Below, in pieces: positions 16,820 through 26,567 of a stretch of 64,000 bases of DNA; positions within the stretch are counted from its first letter, which is position 1; each line of letters opens with the position of its first letter. The notes below the pieces were generated by a model. It did no database searches. It saw only the letters and a program-made list of their open reading frames with translations, and was not told the origin of the DNA. Source of the DNA: Allorhodopirellula heiligendammensis (GTDB taxonomy: Bacteria > Planctomycetota > Planctomycetia > Pirellulales > Pirellulaceae); assembly GCF_007860105.1 (NCBI RefSeq), contig NZ_SJPU01000003.1, positions 868,001 through 932,000 on the forward strand, written 5' to 3'. Position numbers and translations under genes: made by a program.

Positions 16820-19699
16820 ATGGCGCTCAACTACGTTTCGATGTCCCTACTCAGTGTACTGCTCTACGATGCAGTATTTCTGTTGTTGTTGCTCGCGATC
16901 GTCCTGCTGCTGTCGTACACCAACCGGGCCGCCTTTGCGGTCATGAAACGCAACTTTGTTGGTTACTTCAGCAACCCGACGGGGTATGTTTTTCTGTGCA
17001 TTTTCGTCTTCCTGACCTCGGTTGCCGCGTTCTGGCCGTACGAGTTCTTCAATTCGAATCTCGCGACGCTCGACCAGCTCAACTACTGGTTTCCGATGAT
17101 CATGCTGGTGTTCATCCCCGCGATCACGATGAGCATTTGGGCGGAGGAAAAACGCCAAGGGACCGACGAATTGTTGCTCACGCTGCCGGCGAGCGATTTT
17201 GATATCGTGATTGGTAAGTACATGGCGGCGGCGGCAATTTTCACGTTTTCGCTGCTTTTCAGCCAATTCAGCACCTTCACAACCCTAGCGGTGTTAACCG
17301 AGGGTTCGCTCGATGTGGGGCTGATTTTCACGACCTATCTAGGCTATTGGTTTGTTGGTTTGGCGATGATTGCGATCGGGATGATCGCGTCGTTCTTGAC
17401 TGGCAACCTCACCGTTGGCTTCATTTTGGGGGCGTTGTTTAACGCTCCCTTGGCCTTTGCCTCGTTGGCTGACTCGGTTAGCCCAAGCCGGCGGTTTGCC
17501 GAATGGGTCAAGGACAGTGGTATCGCTCGGCCGTTTGATGATTTTGGACGTGGCGTGATCAGCTCTTCTTCGATCATCTACTTTTTGCTGGTCGCCGCCG
17601 TGGCGTTGTACGTTTGCATGATCTTGATCGGACGTCGACATTGGACCGGCGGGAAAGATGGCAATCAAATGGCCTGGCAATACGTGGTCCGTGCGATCGC
17701 GTTGGTTGTGTTCACGGTCGGCGCAGTAATGCTCTTTCGTGCCCACGAGATCGGCCGCAGGGACATGACCGAGGGACACGTCAGTTCGCTCGCCGGTGCG
17801 ACCAAGGATCTGATTCAGAACCTCAATGACGATCGCCCGATCGTGATCGATGCTTTCATCAGCGATGAGGTTCCCGAACTCTACGCCCAGACTCGCTATG
17901 AGCTGATTAATTTACTGAAGGAATTTCGCGCCGAGGCAGCCAAGAAGAACCGTACCATTGAAGTGAACCTCCACGACGGTATCGATCTTTCGAGCGATGA
18001 AGCGGCTCTGGCGGCCAAGCGATTTGGAATTGAGCCGGTGACGCGCACGTTCCGCGAGAAAGGTGCCTACACGCAAAAGAAATTAATTCTGGGGGCCGCA
18101 TTCCGCTCGGGGCTGGAGAAGGTCACCGTGCCTATTTTTGAATACGGCATCCCGGTTGAGTATGAACTGGTCCGTTCGATCAATACCGTCGCCAGCGGCA
18201 CCCGCAAACGGCTCGGGATTGTTAAATCCGATGCCAATTTGATGGGCGGCGTCTCGATGGCGGGCATGCAGATGCAACGAATCGATAAGCACCGGCTGAT
18301 CGACGAGTTGGCGAAGCAGTACGAAGTCGAGGAAGTGGATTTGAGCGGTCCCGTGTCACCCGACATGTACGACGCGTTGTTCGTCGTCCAGCCGTCCTCG
18401 CTCGGGCCACCGGAATTTGATCGGCTCGTGACCGCAATTCAAGCTGGAATTCCCACTGCTATTTTTGAAGACCCGCGTCCGGTCGGTGCCTCGTACATCA
18501 CCGCTACTGGCGATGCGAAGGAAGCTGGCGGCGGTTTCATGGGCATGGGCGGCGGTGGTCCTCAGCCCAAAGGTGACATCCGTCGTCTGTGGGATGTGCT
18601 CGAACTCAATGTCCCCGGTACGCCAGCGGCACAAGGACTCTACGATCCCGACCTCGTGTGGCAGCAACATAACCCGTACCCAGCGCTCGAAGCAGCGAAC
18701 GAATTGTGGCTGTTCATCGACGAAGCCATCGCGCAGAAACCGGGCGAATGTCTGAGCGATGAGAGCCCCATCACGGCCGGACTCAAACAGGTCTTGGCAA
18801 TCTTTTCGGGAGGCGTTCAAGCCAAGCCCGATAGCACGCTGAAACACACCCCGCTGTTACGAACCGGCCCTCTTTCGGGCACCCTCGATGCCAATGCTAT
18901 CCGTCAGATCCTATCCGGTGGTGCCACGCTCGCGCAAGAAATCCAGGGGCTCGACCCTTATATGCCAATCGCAATGTCGATTGAGGGAGCAACTCTGACC
19001 GCTGATGAAGACGCGGCAGCAGCGACCAGCGAGAATGCAAACAAGGCAATCAAGGTCGTCTACGTCGCCGACTCCGACATTATCTTGCCGGAGTTCTTGG
19101 TCATTCGCGCCGACCCCAAGCAGATGGAACTGCGATTGCAACTGCAGAACGTCACCTTTGCACTGAACGCAGTGGACTGGTTGACCGGCCAGACCGATTT
19201 CATCGACGTGCGAAGCCACCAGATGAACTTTGCTAGCCTGAAAATGATCGATGCCCGCCAAGAACAAGCCAATGAGCAGGTTCGCAAACGCAGTCGTGAG
19301 TTCCAGAAGGAATTTGATGAAACGATCCGGACTGCTCAAGAAGAAATCGATCAGGAACTGCAGTCGCTTCGCGAAGACGTCGAGAAACTGCAGGAAGAGC
19401 GTGAGGATGGCACGGTGCCGCAAAGCGTGCTGCAAGAAAAGCTGATCGCGTTCCAGATCAAACAGGACAATCAACAGCGGATTCTCAATGTGCGTCGCAA
19501 GAGCATGGAGAACGAGCGTGACCAGAAAATCGCCACGGTTCGCCGCGAAGCCGATCGGGACGTGACCGCGATCCAAAACCAAGTCAAGACTTTGGCTGTC
19601 GCGTTGCCTTGTATCCCACCGCTGATTGTCGGGATCATGGTGTTTGCCTCGCGCCGACTGCGTGAACGCGAGCACATCAGCAAGAGCCGACTCAAGTAA
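16820..19699 (+). CDS. ABC-2 permease fused to a GldG-like domain
   Basis: About 959 residues from ATG at 16820 (TTG at 16775 and ATG at 16841 are alternatives). The first 300 residues hold an ABC-2 type permease with about six to seven membrane helices (YFSNPTGYVFLCIFVFLTSV, GLAMIAIGMIASFLTG and others); the middle is the extracytoplasmic GldG/IFT52-like domain (ITAFISDEVP-like VIDAFISDEVPELYAQTRYE); a Glu/Gln-rich coiled coil spans about 780-905; and a last helix sits near the C-terminus (ALPCIPPLIVGIMVFASRRL). It fuses what are GldF and GldG in Bacteroidota. It lies 95 bp after the ATPase gene. Confidence 0.9.
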   Translation: MALNYVSMSLLSVLLYDAVFLLLLLAIVLLLSYTNRAAFAVMKRNFVGYFSNPTGYVFLCIFVFLTSVAAFWPYEFFNSNLATLDQLNYWFPMIMLVFIPAITMSIWAEEKRQGTDELLLTLPASDFDIVIGKYMAAAAIFTFSLLFSQFSTFTTLAVLTEGSLDVGLIFTTYLGYWFVGLAMIAIGMIASFLTGNLTVGFILGALFNAPLAFASLADSVSPSRRFAEWVKDSGIARPFDDFGRGVISSSSIIYFLLVAAVALYVCMILIGRRHWTGGKDGNQMAWQYVVRAIALVVFTVGAVMLFRAHEIGRRDMTEGHVSSLAGATKDLIQNLNDDRPIVIDAFISDEVPELYAQTRYELINLLKEFRAEAAKKNRTIEVNLHDGIDLSSDEAALAAKRFGIEPVTRTFREKGAYTQKKLILGAAFRSGLEKVTVPIFEYGIPVEYELVRSINTVASGTRKRLGIVKSDANLMGGVSMAGMQMQRIDKHRLIDELAKQYEVEEVDLSGPVSPDMYDALFVVQPSSLGPPEFDRLVTAIQAGIPTAIFEDPRPVGASYITATGDAKEAGGGFMGMGGGGPQPKGDIRRLWDVLELNVPGTPAAQGLYDPDLVWQQHNPYPALEAANELWLFIDEAIAQKPGECLSDESPITAGLKQVLAIFSGGVQAKPDSTLKHTPLLRTGPLSGTLDANAIRQILSGGATLAQEIQGLDPYMPIAMSIEGATLTADEDAAAATSENANKAIKVVYVADSDIILPEFLVIRADPKQMELRLQLQNVTFALNAVDWLTGQTDFIDVRSHQMNFASLKMIDARQEQANEQVRKRSREFQKEFDETIRTAQEEIDQELQSLREDVEKLQEEREDGTVPQSVLQEKLIAFQIKQDNQQRILNVRRKSMENERDQKIATVRREADRDVTAIQNQVKTLAVALPCIPPLIVGIMVFASRRLREREHISKSRLK

Positions 19700-19744
19700 A
19701 GATTCGATTCCACCTTTCAATGAAGGCGACTCGCTGTGAATTCA

Positions 19745-19789
19745 GTGTCCCCAGGCACCTCGCGGCGTCGCCAGCCCGGTCGCTGACGC
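19745..19789 (-). repeat. 45-bp palindromic intergenic repeat, copy 3 (diverged)
   Basis: Begins GTGTCCCCAGGCACC and ends GCCCGGTCGCTGACGC, again exactly 45 bp and in the same orientation as the copy at 10983-11027. About two thirds of positions agree with that copy; the right end differs by one base. It lies between the GldG fusion and DUF4340 genes. Confidence 0.5.
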
Positions 19790-19837
19790 GGCTGGTCTCA
19801 ATCTCCCTGAAACTCTCCTCATAAAAACGATTTCAAA

Positions 19838-22075
19838 GTGAACGAAGGACAAAAAACCGGGCTGTTCTGTGTGATCGGTGCCGTCATGCTGGCCATCGGT
19901 CTATTTGTTTCCTGGCCCGATTCGCCCACTGGCGAAACTTCCATTGCCGCTGGCAAGCCGCTGTTTCCAAGTTTCAAAGATCCGTTGGCAGCCGCCAGCG
20001 TGAAAATCGTTTCGTTTGATGAGGCCCAGGGCCAGGTTGATACGTTCGAGGTGCGGAAGGATCGCGAATCGGGCCTGTGGACGATCCCGTCCCGCAAAGG
20101 ATATCCAGCCGACGCCGTTGAGCAGATGAAGGACGCTGCCAATGCCTTGGTGGGGCTGCAGATTCTCGACGTGCAGACCAGTAACCCGGAGGATCACGTG
20201 GCCCTCGGTGTGGTTGAACCCAAACTCGAAGTTCTCGAGGCTGGTGACATCGGCGTCGGTCGCTTAGTAACCTTCCGAGATGAGTCGCAAAAAGACCTCG
20301 CCTCGTTGATCATCGGAGAGCCTGTCAAGGACGAAGAAGGTCGACGATACGTACGCAAACCCGGACAAGATCCAGTTTATGTGGTCGAGCTCGACGAAGC
20401 CGCCTTGTCGACCAAGTTCCAAGTCTGGATCGAGAACGATTTGTTGCAGCTCAGCAGCATCGACATCAAATCCATGCGAATGGAAGATTACGCTGCGTCG
20501 ATGACCGCGCGAGGATTTTCGCTTGATCGTAACTACACCGCCGAAGTGCTTGCAGACGGCAGCGATTGGAAACTGGAGCAATTGCTCGAGTACCCGTCGG
20601 ATGATCCGTTGGCCGATCCCGTCGAGGTGAAGGTGGGTGCAGATCAGGTTGTTAACAAAGAAAAACTCAACGACCTCAAGAACGCTCTCGATGATTTGAA
20701 GATCGTCGATGTGGCACGAAAGCCTGAAGGCATGAGTGCCAACCTCCGGGCTGACAAGGACCTGGTTTCGGACAATGAGGCGGTCACGTCACTTGCGACG
20801 CGCGGCTTCTTTCCGGTGCAGCGAGGGACCGGTTCCGAAGTCGAAGTATTGTCCGCCAATGGTGAGCTCGATGTTACCCTTGCCGATGGTGTGCAGTATG
20901 TGCTGCGTTTCGGCAACGTTTTTGGATTGGCCGATGAGGATTCGGGAGATATCGAAGACGAGTCGTCGGACACCGCGGTCAATCGTTATCTGCTCGTCAC
21001 CGCTCGGGTCGACGAATCGCAATTCCCCGCCCCCGAGCTGAGCGTCGTCCCTCAGACAATCGAAGAGCTCGCCGCGATGCTCGACGAGTCTGCCAGCGGG
21101 GAGGGACAAGATAAGGAGTCGGGACAAGCTGAGTCGGGCGAGACAGCGGATGAGCCGGCGGCTGATGAAACCGAAATGACGGAAAGTGCATCTGCTGAAC
21201 CGGTTGATTCCGGCGAAACCCCCGCGGAAACCGCAGAGCCCGCCGAAGCAGCAACCGGTGAAGAGATGACGCCCGCCGAGGAACCTGCCGCCAGTGAACC
21301 TGCGGCCAACGAACCTGCCGCCGAGGAACCTGCTGAAATGAATGATGCCGGTGACGGCGAGCAGCCTGCCACCGCGGAAGACGCCCCCGAGAGCGAGACG
21401 CCAGCCGACGAGGGCGAGACGCCAGCGGACGAGGGCGAGACGCCTGCGGAGGCAGATGAGGCCATGCCTGCTGAGCAAGCCGAATCCTCGGAAGACGCAC
21501 CTGCTGCGGAAGAGAAGCCTGCCGATAGTGGTGATTCCGCCGCCGAAAGTGAGGATTCCGATAGCGAGACGCCAGCGACGGAGGAGGTCGAAGTGGAAGG
21601 TGGTGGTGAGGCCACCGGTGAAGGTCAAGGGCAAGCGGCTGATGACGCCGCCGCAACCGAGACTGCTGACGAGCCCGCAGAATCCGGTGACACCACCCCC
21701 GAGCCGGCTGCTGCCGCGACAGCGGCACCCGAGTCGGCGGACAACGAGTCGGGAGAGCTCGCCTTCGCTGATCTGACCCAGGAAGAGAAGGTCGAACGGC
21801 TCGAGGCCGAGCAAGAGAAAATCCTCAAAGCGAACACGCGTCTACTCGACGCTCGCAAGGATCGGCTGAACGCTGCGAAACGCCGTGTCAGCGATCTCAA
21901 TGCCCGATTCGCCGATTGGTATTACGTGATTCCCGAGGCCACCTATCGCGAGTTGCGGATCAGTCGCGACGAGTTGCTGACGGCACCGGAATCCGCCGCC
22001 GCAGCCACCCCGCCGGCTGGCCAGGGCGGCCCGAGCATGCCATTTCAAATCCCCGGCCTGAACGCACCTCGCTGA
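19838..22075 (+). CDS. DUF4340 domain membrane protein with a long Glu/Pro/Ala tract
   Basis: 745 residues from GTG at 19838, immediately ahead of one membrane helix (GLFCVIGAVMLAIGLFVSW). DUF4340 covers about residues 60-330 (LWTIPSRKGYPADAVEQMKD, then FPVQRGTGSEVEVLSANGEL). Residues of about 410-640 are a low-complexity tract rich in E, P, A, T and S, including the DNA-level duplication coding DEGETPADEGETPA near 21408-21450. A charged helix (EKVERLEAEQEKILKANTRL) and a Pro/Gly-rich end follow. DUF4340 genes typically accompany GldA/GldFG-type ABC genes, as here. The tract probably works as a flexible periplasmic spacer. Confidence 0.88.
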   Translation: MNEGQKTGLFCVIGAVMLAIGLFVSWPDSPTGETSIAAGKPLFPSFKDPLAAASVKIVSFDEAQGQVDTFEVRKDRESGLWTIPSRKGYPADAVEQMKDAANALVGLQILDVQTSNPEDHVALGVVEPKLEVLEAGDIGVGRLVTFRDESQKDLASLIIGEPVKDEEGRRYVRKPGQDPVYVVELDEAALSTKFQVWIENDLLQLSSIDIKSMRMEDYAASMTARGFSLDRNYTAEVLADGSDWKLEQLLEYPSDDPLADPVEVKVGADQVVNKEKLNDLKNALDDLKIVDVARKPEGMSANLRADKDLVSDNEAVTSLATRGFFPVQRGTGSEVEVLSANGELDVTLADGVQYVLRFGNVFGLADEDSGDIEDESSDTAVNRYLLVTARVDESQFPAPELSVVPQTIEELAAMLDESASGEGQDKESGQAESGETADEPAADETEMTESASAEPVDSGETPAETAEPAEAATGEEMTPAEEPAASEPAANEPAAEEPAEMNDAGDGEQPATAEDAPESETPADEGETPADEGETPAEADEAMPAEQAESSEDAPAAEEKPADSGDSAAESEDSDSETPATEEVEVEGGGEATGEGQGQAADDAAATETADEPAESGDTTPEPAAAATAAPESADNESGELAFADLTQEEKVERLEAEQEKILKANTRLLDARKDRLNAAKRRVSDLNARFADWYYVIPEATYRELRISRDELLTAPESAAAATPPAGQGGPSMPFQIPGLNAPR

Positions 22076-22096
22076 GTTGCGAAGCGGCTAGGAAAT

Positions 22097-22120
22097 CACC
22101 ATCGGCGTGTGCCGATGGTG
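22097..22120. terminator. perfect 10-bp-stem hairpin between convergent genes
   Basis: CACCATCGGC-GTGT-GCCGATGGTG, a perfect inverted repeat. It lies 21 bases after the DUF4340 stop and 43 bases before the ThuA-like gene's end. There is no T-run, so it may stabilise 3' ends rather than terminate on its own. Confidence 0.5.
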
Positions 22121-22163
22121 GGCTGGATTCAATTCTGCCTGGAGTCTCGCAGGCTCCCGGCGA

Positions 22164-23219
22164 TTAGGGCCACTCAGGGCTGCCAGGTGGATCGGGCAGC
22201 TCAGGTGTCTTCCCCAGTCCGTAATCGCTCGGCTGGCGATCCGCGTTCTTCCAGAAGTCTGGATCTTTGATGAAGCCAAAGAACGTGGGATGAAAGGGAT
22301 CCACAAATTCCACGTTGGCCTTCGCGGGAACGTCATGTCCTGTCAAGAAAAATGCTGCGTTGACGATCATCCGCCGGAGGTCCTCGTTGAGGAAATCGAC
22401 CGAGGCACCCGACGTAGTCGCGAACGCTTGTCCGTGATTTCCGCTGGGTGATTCATAGGTGTGCAACCAAGCAAAAGGTTGCATTGGATCGTTCTTGGCA
22501 CCTGTGATGTTTTTGGACTGAGGATCCAATGACTCGGTGACGGCTGCTCGCAGCAAGATTTTGTCATCGTCAGTCAAGTGAATCACGCCATAGACGTCAC
22601 TCGGTGCAAAGACGTCCTCGACGGAGTTCAAAATAGGGTGATCCGCGTTGGCGTCAACGATCACACCTCGGGCTCCTTGCGATTTGTGGCGGCCGTGGTG
22701 GCTGACCCACTGCTCGCCAAGAATCTGACGTCCCCATTGTCCAAACGGGATCTTGCCGCCGAACTCACCCTTTCCGGTGAACGCGTGTGTGGCGGTGCGA
22801 ATGCCGATCACTGGCTTGCCGTCATTGAGGAATTTCGTGATGTGCTCCGCTTCGTCCTTGTTGGGATGGCGGAAACGGGTGCCGATGATCATCAAATCGG
22901 CATCATCGAGCGCCGCCAACCCTCGCAATCCCTCGGCATCATTGGGGTCAATGTAGCTGCCATCTGCCGAAAGCGAGAAGATTACCGTGCATTTGAAACC
23001 ATGCCGTTGGCTCAGGATTTTACCGAGCATCGGCATCGATTCTTCGCTGCGATATTCCTCGTCACCGGAGACCAACACGATGTGTCCGATGGCTGGCGAT
23101 GATGGTTCGAAGACAAGTGTCGTGTCGTCGCCCTGGGCGATGGAAGCGGTGCAAATACATAGAAACAGCGTGCTGAGTATGCTGGTTCGTATTCGCACCC
23201 ACATGGAAGTCGTTGTCAT
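22164..23219 (-). CDS. secreted ThuA-like domain protein
   Basis: 351 residues; ATG at 23219 has AAGGA six bases upstream. A signal peptide ends near residue 30 (STLFLCICTASIAQG). The rest matches the ThuA-like (glutamine-amidotransferase-like) fold: HIVLVSGDEEYRSEESMPML, then LAALDDADLMIIGTRFRHPN, IGIRTATHAF and a WVSHHGRHKS segment, with WLHTYESPSGNHGQAFATT near the end. Planctomycete ThuA-like proteins are usually secreted and linked to carbohydrate metabolism; the true reaction is unknown. Confidence 0.88.
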   Translation of the reverse strand: MTTTSMWVRIRTSILSTLFLCICTASIAQGDDTTLVFEPSSPAIGHIVLVSGDEEYRSEESMPMLGKILSQRHGFKCTVIFSLSADGSYIDPNDAEGLRGLAALDDADLMIIGTRFRHPNKDEAEHITKFLNDGKPVIGIRTATHAFTGKGEFGGKIPFGQWGRQILGEQWVSHHGRHKSQGARGVIVDANADHPILNSVEDVFAPSDVYGVIHLTDDDKILLRAAVTESLDPQSKNITGAKNDPMQPFAWLHTYESPSGNHGQAFATTSGASVDFLNEDLRRMIVNAAFFLTGHDVPAKANVEFVDPFHPTFFGFIKDPDFWKNADRQPSDYGLGKTPELPDPPGSPEWP

Positions 23220-23527
23220 GAATGTCCTTCAGAGTAGAGGTAAGTTTGGTGGTCACGTCACACCAGATGGGTCGAGTATTCTAACCCAAATGAAGCTCGC
23301 TCCTGATCGAAGCGATGGACGACACCAAAAAAACGCCGCATCCGGTATGCCTGAGAGTTCCCCGGCGTGAGCTGGATGGGCCGAGCAGATGCTCGATTCT
23401 TACTCTGAGCGACGCACCAACTTGGCGACGTCGTGAACAAAGATTGCGATTGCCGCAAATGTGCTGATCATGGGCGGTTGTCGTCCGCCAAAGCGCGAGC
23501 GTTTCGCACGCAAACCCTGGGTTCAGT
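23220..23527. other. intergenic gap, no gene seen
   Basis: 308 bp between the ThuA-like gene and the dodecin gene, both on the minus strand. Short open frames here lack a start signal and have no protein-like composition. I see a possible extended -10 (TAGAAT, minus strand, near 23280) but no convincing -35. Confidence 0.5.
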
Positions 23528-23743
23528 TCACGAGTCCGATTCCAATGTGAATCCGACTTTCAGGGTAACCTGCCAGTGCGCCACCTTTCCGTCGACGATA
23601 TGACCGCGCGTTTCGATCACTTCGAACCATCGCATGTCGCGAATTGACTTCGAGGCGAGCGAGATGGCGTTGGTGGTGGCTTCCTCGATCGAGTTTGGCG
23701 ATGTGCCGACAAGTTCAATCTTCTTATAGATATGATCCGACAT
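23528..23743 (-). CDS. dodecin family flavin-binding protein
   Basis: 71 residues, the normal dodecin length. The sequence [37 protein letters not shown] and [13 protein letters not shown] gives the beta-alpha-beta-beta fold; the flavin-stacking Trp (W39 in MRWFEV) and the GHI segment are present. Dodecins form 12-subunit shells that store or buffer riboflavin derivatives or, in some species, coenzyme A. AGGAG lies seven bases upstream of the ATG. Single-gene unit. Confidence 0.93.
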   Translation of the reverse strand: MSDHIYKKIELVGTSPNSIEEATTNAISLASKSIRDMRWFEVIETRGHIVDGKVAHWQVTLKVGFTLESDS

Positions 23744-23999
23744 GACAGACTCCTGGTGAATGCGGGGAGGTACGATACTTGAGCGGTACTTGGGCTAGCC
23801 TGGATCTACAAAGGCTCTTGCGATCAAAGCGATGTTACCACAAACCTCTCCACCGTTCCGCCGTCAACGCTACCTCCCGCACCCAAGTGGCTCCACCGTC
23901 GCAGGCGACTCGGTGCTCCCAGCATGGTCGCCAATACGGCGCGTCGATACTCGGTTCGCGACGTTTACGGCGACCATGCGAAAACCTTAGGCAGTGGCT

Positions 24000-24914
24000 C
24001 TAACTCGCAAGAGTCAAAGCTGTTTTCTGTTTTACCCGACGTCGCACCCAGACGCCGCCCGCACACACGAGGCTCAGCAAAATTGCCGACGAGGGCTCGG
24101 GAACTGCCGAAGCCTGAAGGCTAGCAGAAGTTGGACCGACCGTGACGGTGCCAGTGAGGGCACCGACAAGGTCAATGTTGATTGCGCTAACATCAAGGCT
24201 GATCGCATTTGTTGTCAGCGATAAGCTATTGATGCCATCGCCCGTCTCGATTTGTTGGTTCAGAATTAGCGACGTCCCTAGCAGCGGGCCGGTGAGCGCT
24301 ACGCCGGTGTTCGCCGCAATAAAACCGGTGACACCGAGACCGCCATATCCCGGAATGGCGATTCCAGCCACGGAGATGATCAGATCTTCCACGTAGAGCG
24401 ACCCGACCGATCCTAGCCCCCCATAGTCTCCCGATACTTCCGACGAAACCTCAAGGGTGGTTGCGGAAATCGAAAGAAGATCAGCAACCCCCAGTGTTTC
24501 GACAATCGATAGATCCAGGCCGTTGATGACGTGTTCGCCCGTAGCCGTTCGAGAACCAGATAGCCCGTCGACATTGGACGTAGCCGTTGAGGTTACTAGT
24601 CCCGTCTGCACATCTGCCACTGTAACGAGGGGGGGAGAAAATGGGACCGGATTTGCTAAGACCCCAGAGCTAATGTCAACAGTCAGCACTGAATCTGACG
24701 CAATGTAGGGCGCTGGCGCAGTTCCCGATGCCGGAGCCACGTTGTCGATACTAGCATTGAGAATGATCCCCCCTCCAAGTTCGGGCACAAGATCCAACGA
24801 CAAACCCAAATCAATCAAATCAGCTGAACTGCTGCCGGTGACGACCTCCCCCCTGGCCGTTCCACACAATGCTAGCAACACACACGCCAGAAAAGTACTC
24901 CGAGTCAAAGTCAT
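24000..24914 (-). CDS. PEP-CTERM sorted exported protein
   Basis: 304 residues with a signal peptide (TRSTFLACVLLALCGTARG) and a C-terminal sorting signal: VPEP at about 270, a hydrophobic helix (SSAILLSLVCAGGVWV) and Arg-Arg-Arg. The body is rich in Ser, Thr, Val, Gly and Leu, low in charge, with repeated hydrophobic-polar patterns as in surface or matrix proteins. PEP-CTERM proteins are processed by an exosortase in exopolysaccharide-producing bacteria. GAGGA is well placed before the ATG. No exosortase gene is in the window. Confidence 0.88.
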   Translation of the reverse strand: MTLTRSTFLACVLLALCGTARGEVVTGSSSADLIDLGLSLDLVPELGGGIILNASIDNVAPASGTAPAPYIASDSVLTVDISSGVLANPVPFSPPLVTVADVQTGLVTSTATSNVDGLSGSRTATGEHVINGLDLSIVETLGVADLLSISATTLEVSSEVSGDYGGLGSVGSLYVEDLIISVAGIAIPGYGGLGVTGFIAANTGVALTGPLLGTSLILNQQIETGDGINSLSLTTNAISLDVSAINIDLVGALTGTVTVGPTSASLQASAVPEPSSAILLSLVCAGGVWVRRRVKQKTALTLAS

Positions 24915-25309
24915 GATTCATCCTCTAGATTGAGATACATTAAGCCCGGCAGGGAAGCCCACAGGGAGACCTGCGTCACATTGTAATACCTTACCGTGAC
25001 TTATGGCCCCGTTGTTGAAAAAAATATAAAATTCCCGTTGCGCACCCAGTTTTTTTTGTTAAGTGGAGCGATCCCGCTAGGGAGACTAGTGCTATGGACG
25101 TTCAAAAACCGTAGCAGTCACGCAAAATCGTGTGACTTTCCGGATTGCGTAAGCCTGGCGAGAAGATCCACGCGTTTTCTGAGGCTCAATTCGGCGCGCG
25201 AGTGTCCTGAGTTTGCTAGCATTCTGCCGCCACCGAACCCGCTGCGACGTTTTAGTCACCCGTGGCACAACTCAAGTTCACAAGAGAAGCGGCTACCAGC
25301 AGAGGCATT
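24915..25309. other. AT-richer intergenic gap
   Basis: 395 bp between mnmA and the PEP-CTERM gene, both on the minus strand. It contains an A-run near 25018-25026, a T8 run near 25053-25060 and is clearly richer in A+T than its surroundings from 24960 to 25110. I find no gene and no stem-loop directly before the T-run. Confidence 0.5.
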
Positions 25310-26491
25310 TCATCTGGTCGTAGCAGCTACGATCCAGCCACCGCCGAGAACTCGCGCGCCGTCGTAGACGACGGCGGCTTGGCCGGGTGCGACGGCGGAT
25401 TGAGGTTCACAAAAGTGAACGGCGAATTTTGCCGGGTCATCGGCATGGAGCTGTATGCGGGCGGCGTGCGGACGGCCGTTGTAACGAATCTGCACGCTGA
25501 CCAGGCCGGGAATATCATGCGGATCGATCAACCAATTCGCTTGGTCGGCTTCGAGTCCCGGGGCGAGCAGTTCGTCCGGGCTGCCGAGGACCACGCGTCG
25601 CGTGTCGGCTTCGATCCGGACGACGAAATGGGGGGTCCCTAACGCGATCCCCAATCCTTTTCGCTGGCCGATCGTGAATGCTTCAAAGCCGTTGTGCTGT
25701 CCGACAATTTTGCCATCGGTGGTCACGAAATCGCCGGCCGTGGTGCCAATTCGGTCAGGCCGCCGCGACTTCACGAAATCGCTGTGGTGTCCTTGGGTCA
25801 CGAAGCAGATTTCCTGGCTATCCTTCTTCTCTGACACGCCCAATCCCAGCGACGCAGCGATTTCGCGAATTTTGGATTTCTCAAAATCTCCTACCGGCAG
25901 CATCATTCGGGATAATCGCTCGCGGCCGATCCCGAATAGCGCGTAGGACTGATCTTTGCCGTCATCGAGTCCCCGCAGCAGGTGCTGTTTGCCATCCTCG
26001 TGCTGCATTCTGGCGTAGTGGCCGGTGGCGACAAAATCGGCATCGATGCCGTCGGCGTAGTCAAATAGCTTGCCAAATTTGATCCAGTGATTGCATTTGA
26101 CGCACGGATTCGGGGTGCGAGCGTTGAGGTAGTCATCGACAAAGTAATCGACGATTTTACGAAAGTCTTCCTGCAGATCGAGCGAGTAGAAGGGAATGTC
26201 CATCGACATCGCCACCCGGCGGGCGTCCGCAGCGTCAGTGGCGCTGCAGCAACCCTGTTTGTGATCTGCTCGTTTGCCCGCTGTGGCGGTCCCCGCTGGG
26301 CCACTTCCGAGCACAGGCAAGCCGAGTGGATTGGGGTCGGAAGCATCGTCGCTGCTGATCCGGCAGGCCGACGCGGAGGCCTCCCCATGCCGCATGAACA
26401 CGCCGATCACCTCGTGACCAGCCTGGGTGAGCAGGTGGGCCGCGACGGACGAATCCACCCCGCCACTCATCGCAAGAACGACACGAGACAT
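25310..26491 (-). CDS. mnmA: tRNA-specific 2-thiouridylase MnmA
   Basis: 393 residues from ATG at 26491 (MSRVVLAMSGGVDSS), although the frame is open to 26518. The PP-loop SGGVDSS is followed by a lineage-type insertion with GCCSATDAADARRVA; NPCVKCNHWIKFG holds the first catalytic Cys, DFVATGHYAR and DGKDQSYALFG the tRNA/ATP segments, and SQEICFV the second catalytic Cys. MnmA uses ATP and relayed sulfur to make s2U34 in Lys, Glu and Gln tRNAs. The insertion between residues 30 and 70 makes it longer than the E. coli enzyme. Divergent from prfB with a 76-bp gap. Confidence 0.95.
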   Translation of the reverse strand: MSRVVLAMSGGVDSSVAAHLLTQAGHEVIGVFMRHGEASASACRISSDDASDPNPLGLPVLGSGPAGTATAGKRADHKQGCCSATDAADARRVAMSMDIPFYSLDLQEDFRKIVDYFVDDYLNARTPNPCVKCNHWIKFGKLFDYADGIDADFVATGHYARMQHEDGKQHLLRGLDDGKDQSYALFGIGRERLSRMMLPVGDFEKSKIREIAASLGLGVSEKKDSQEICFVTQGHHSDFVKSRRPDRIGTTAGDFVTTDGKIVGQHNGFEAFTIGQRKGLGIALGTPHFVVRIEADTRRVVLGSPDELLAPGLEADQANWLIDPHDIPGLVSVQIRYNGRPHAARIQLHADDPAKFAVHFCEPQSAVAPGQAAVVYDGARVLGGGWIVAATTR

Positions 26492-26567
26492 GTATAAATA
26501 ACCCGGTGAGAGAACCACACAAACATTGAAAAACTATCCCTATCATACCCACTGAGCCTGATTCGTC

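Noticed and set aside
18911-19720. 269-codon open frame opposite the permease/GldG gene
   Set aside because: Shadow of the coiled-coil coding region; the plus-strand protein is well supported.
20789-21814. 341-codon open frame opposite the DUF4340 gene
   Set aside because: Results from the repetitive Glu/Pro/Ala codons of the plus-strand gene; the composition is not protein-like.
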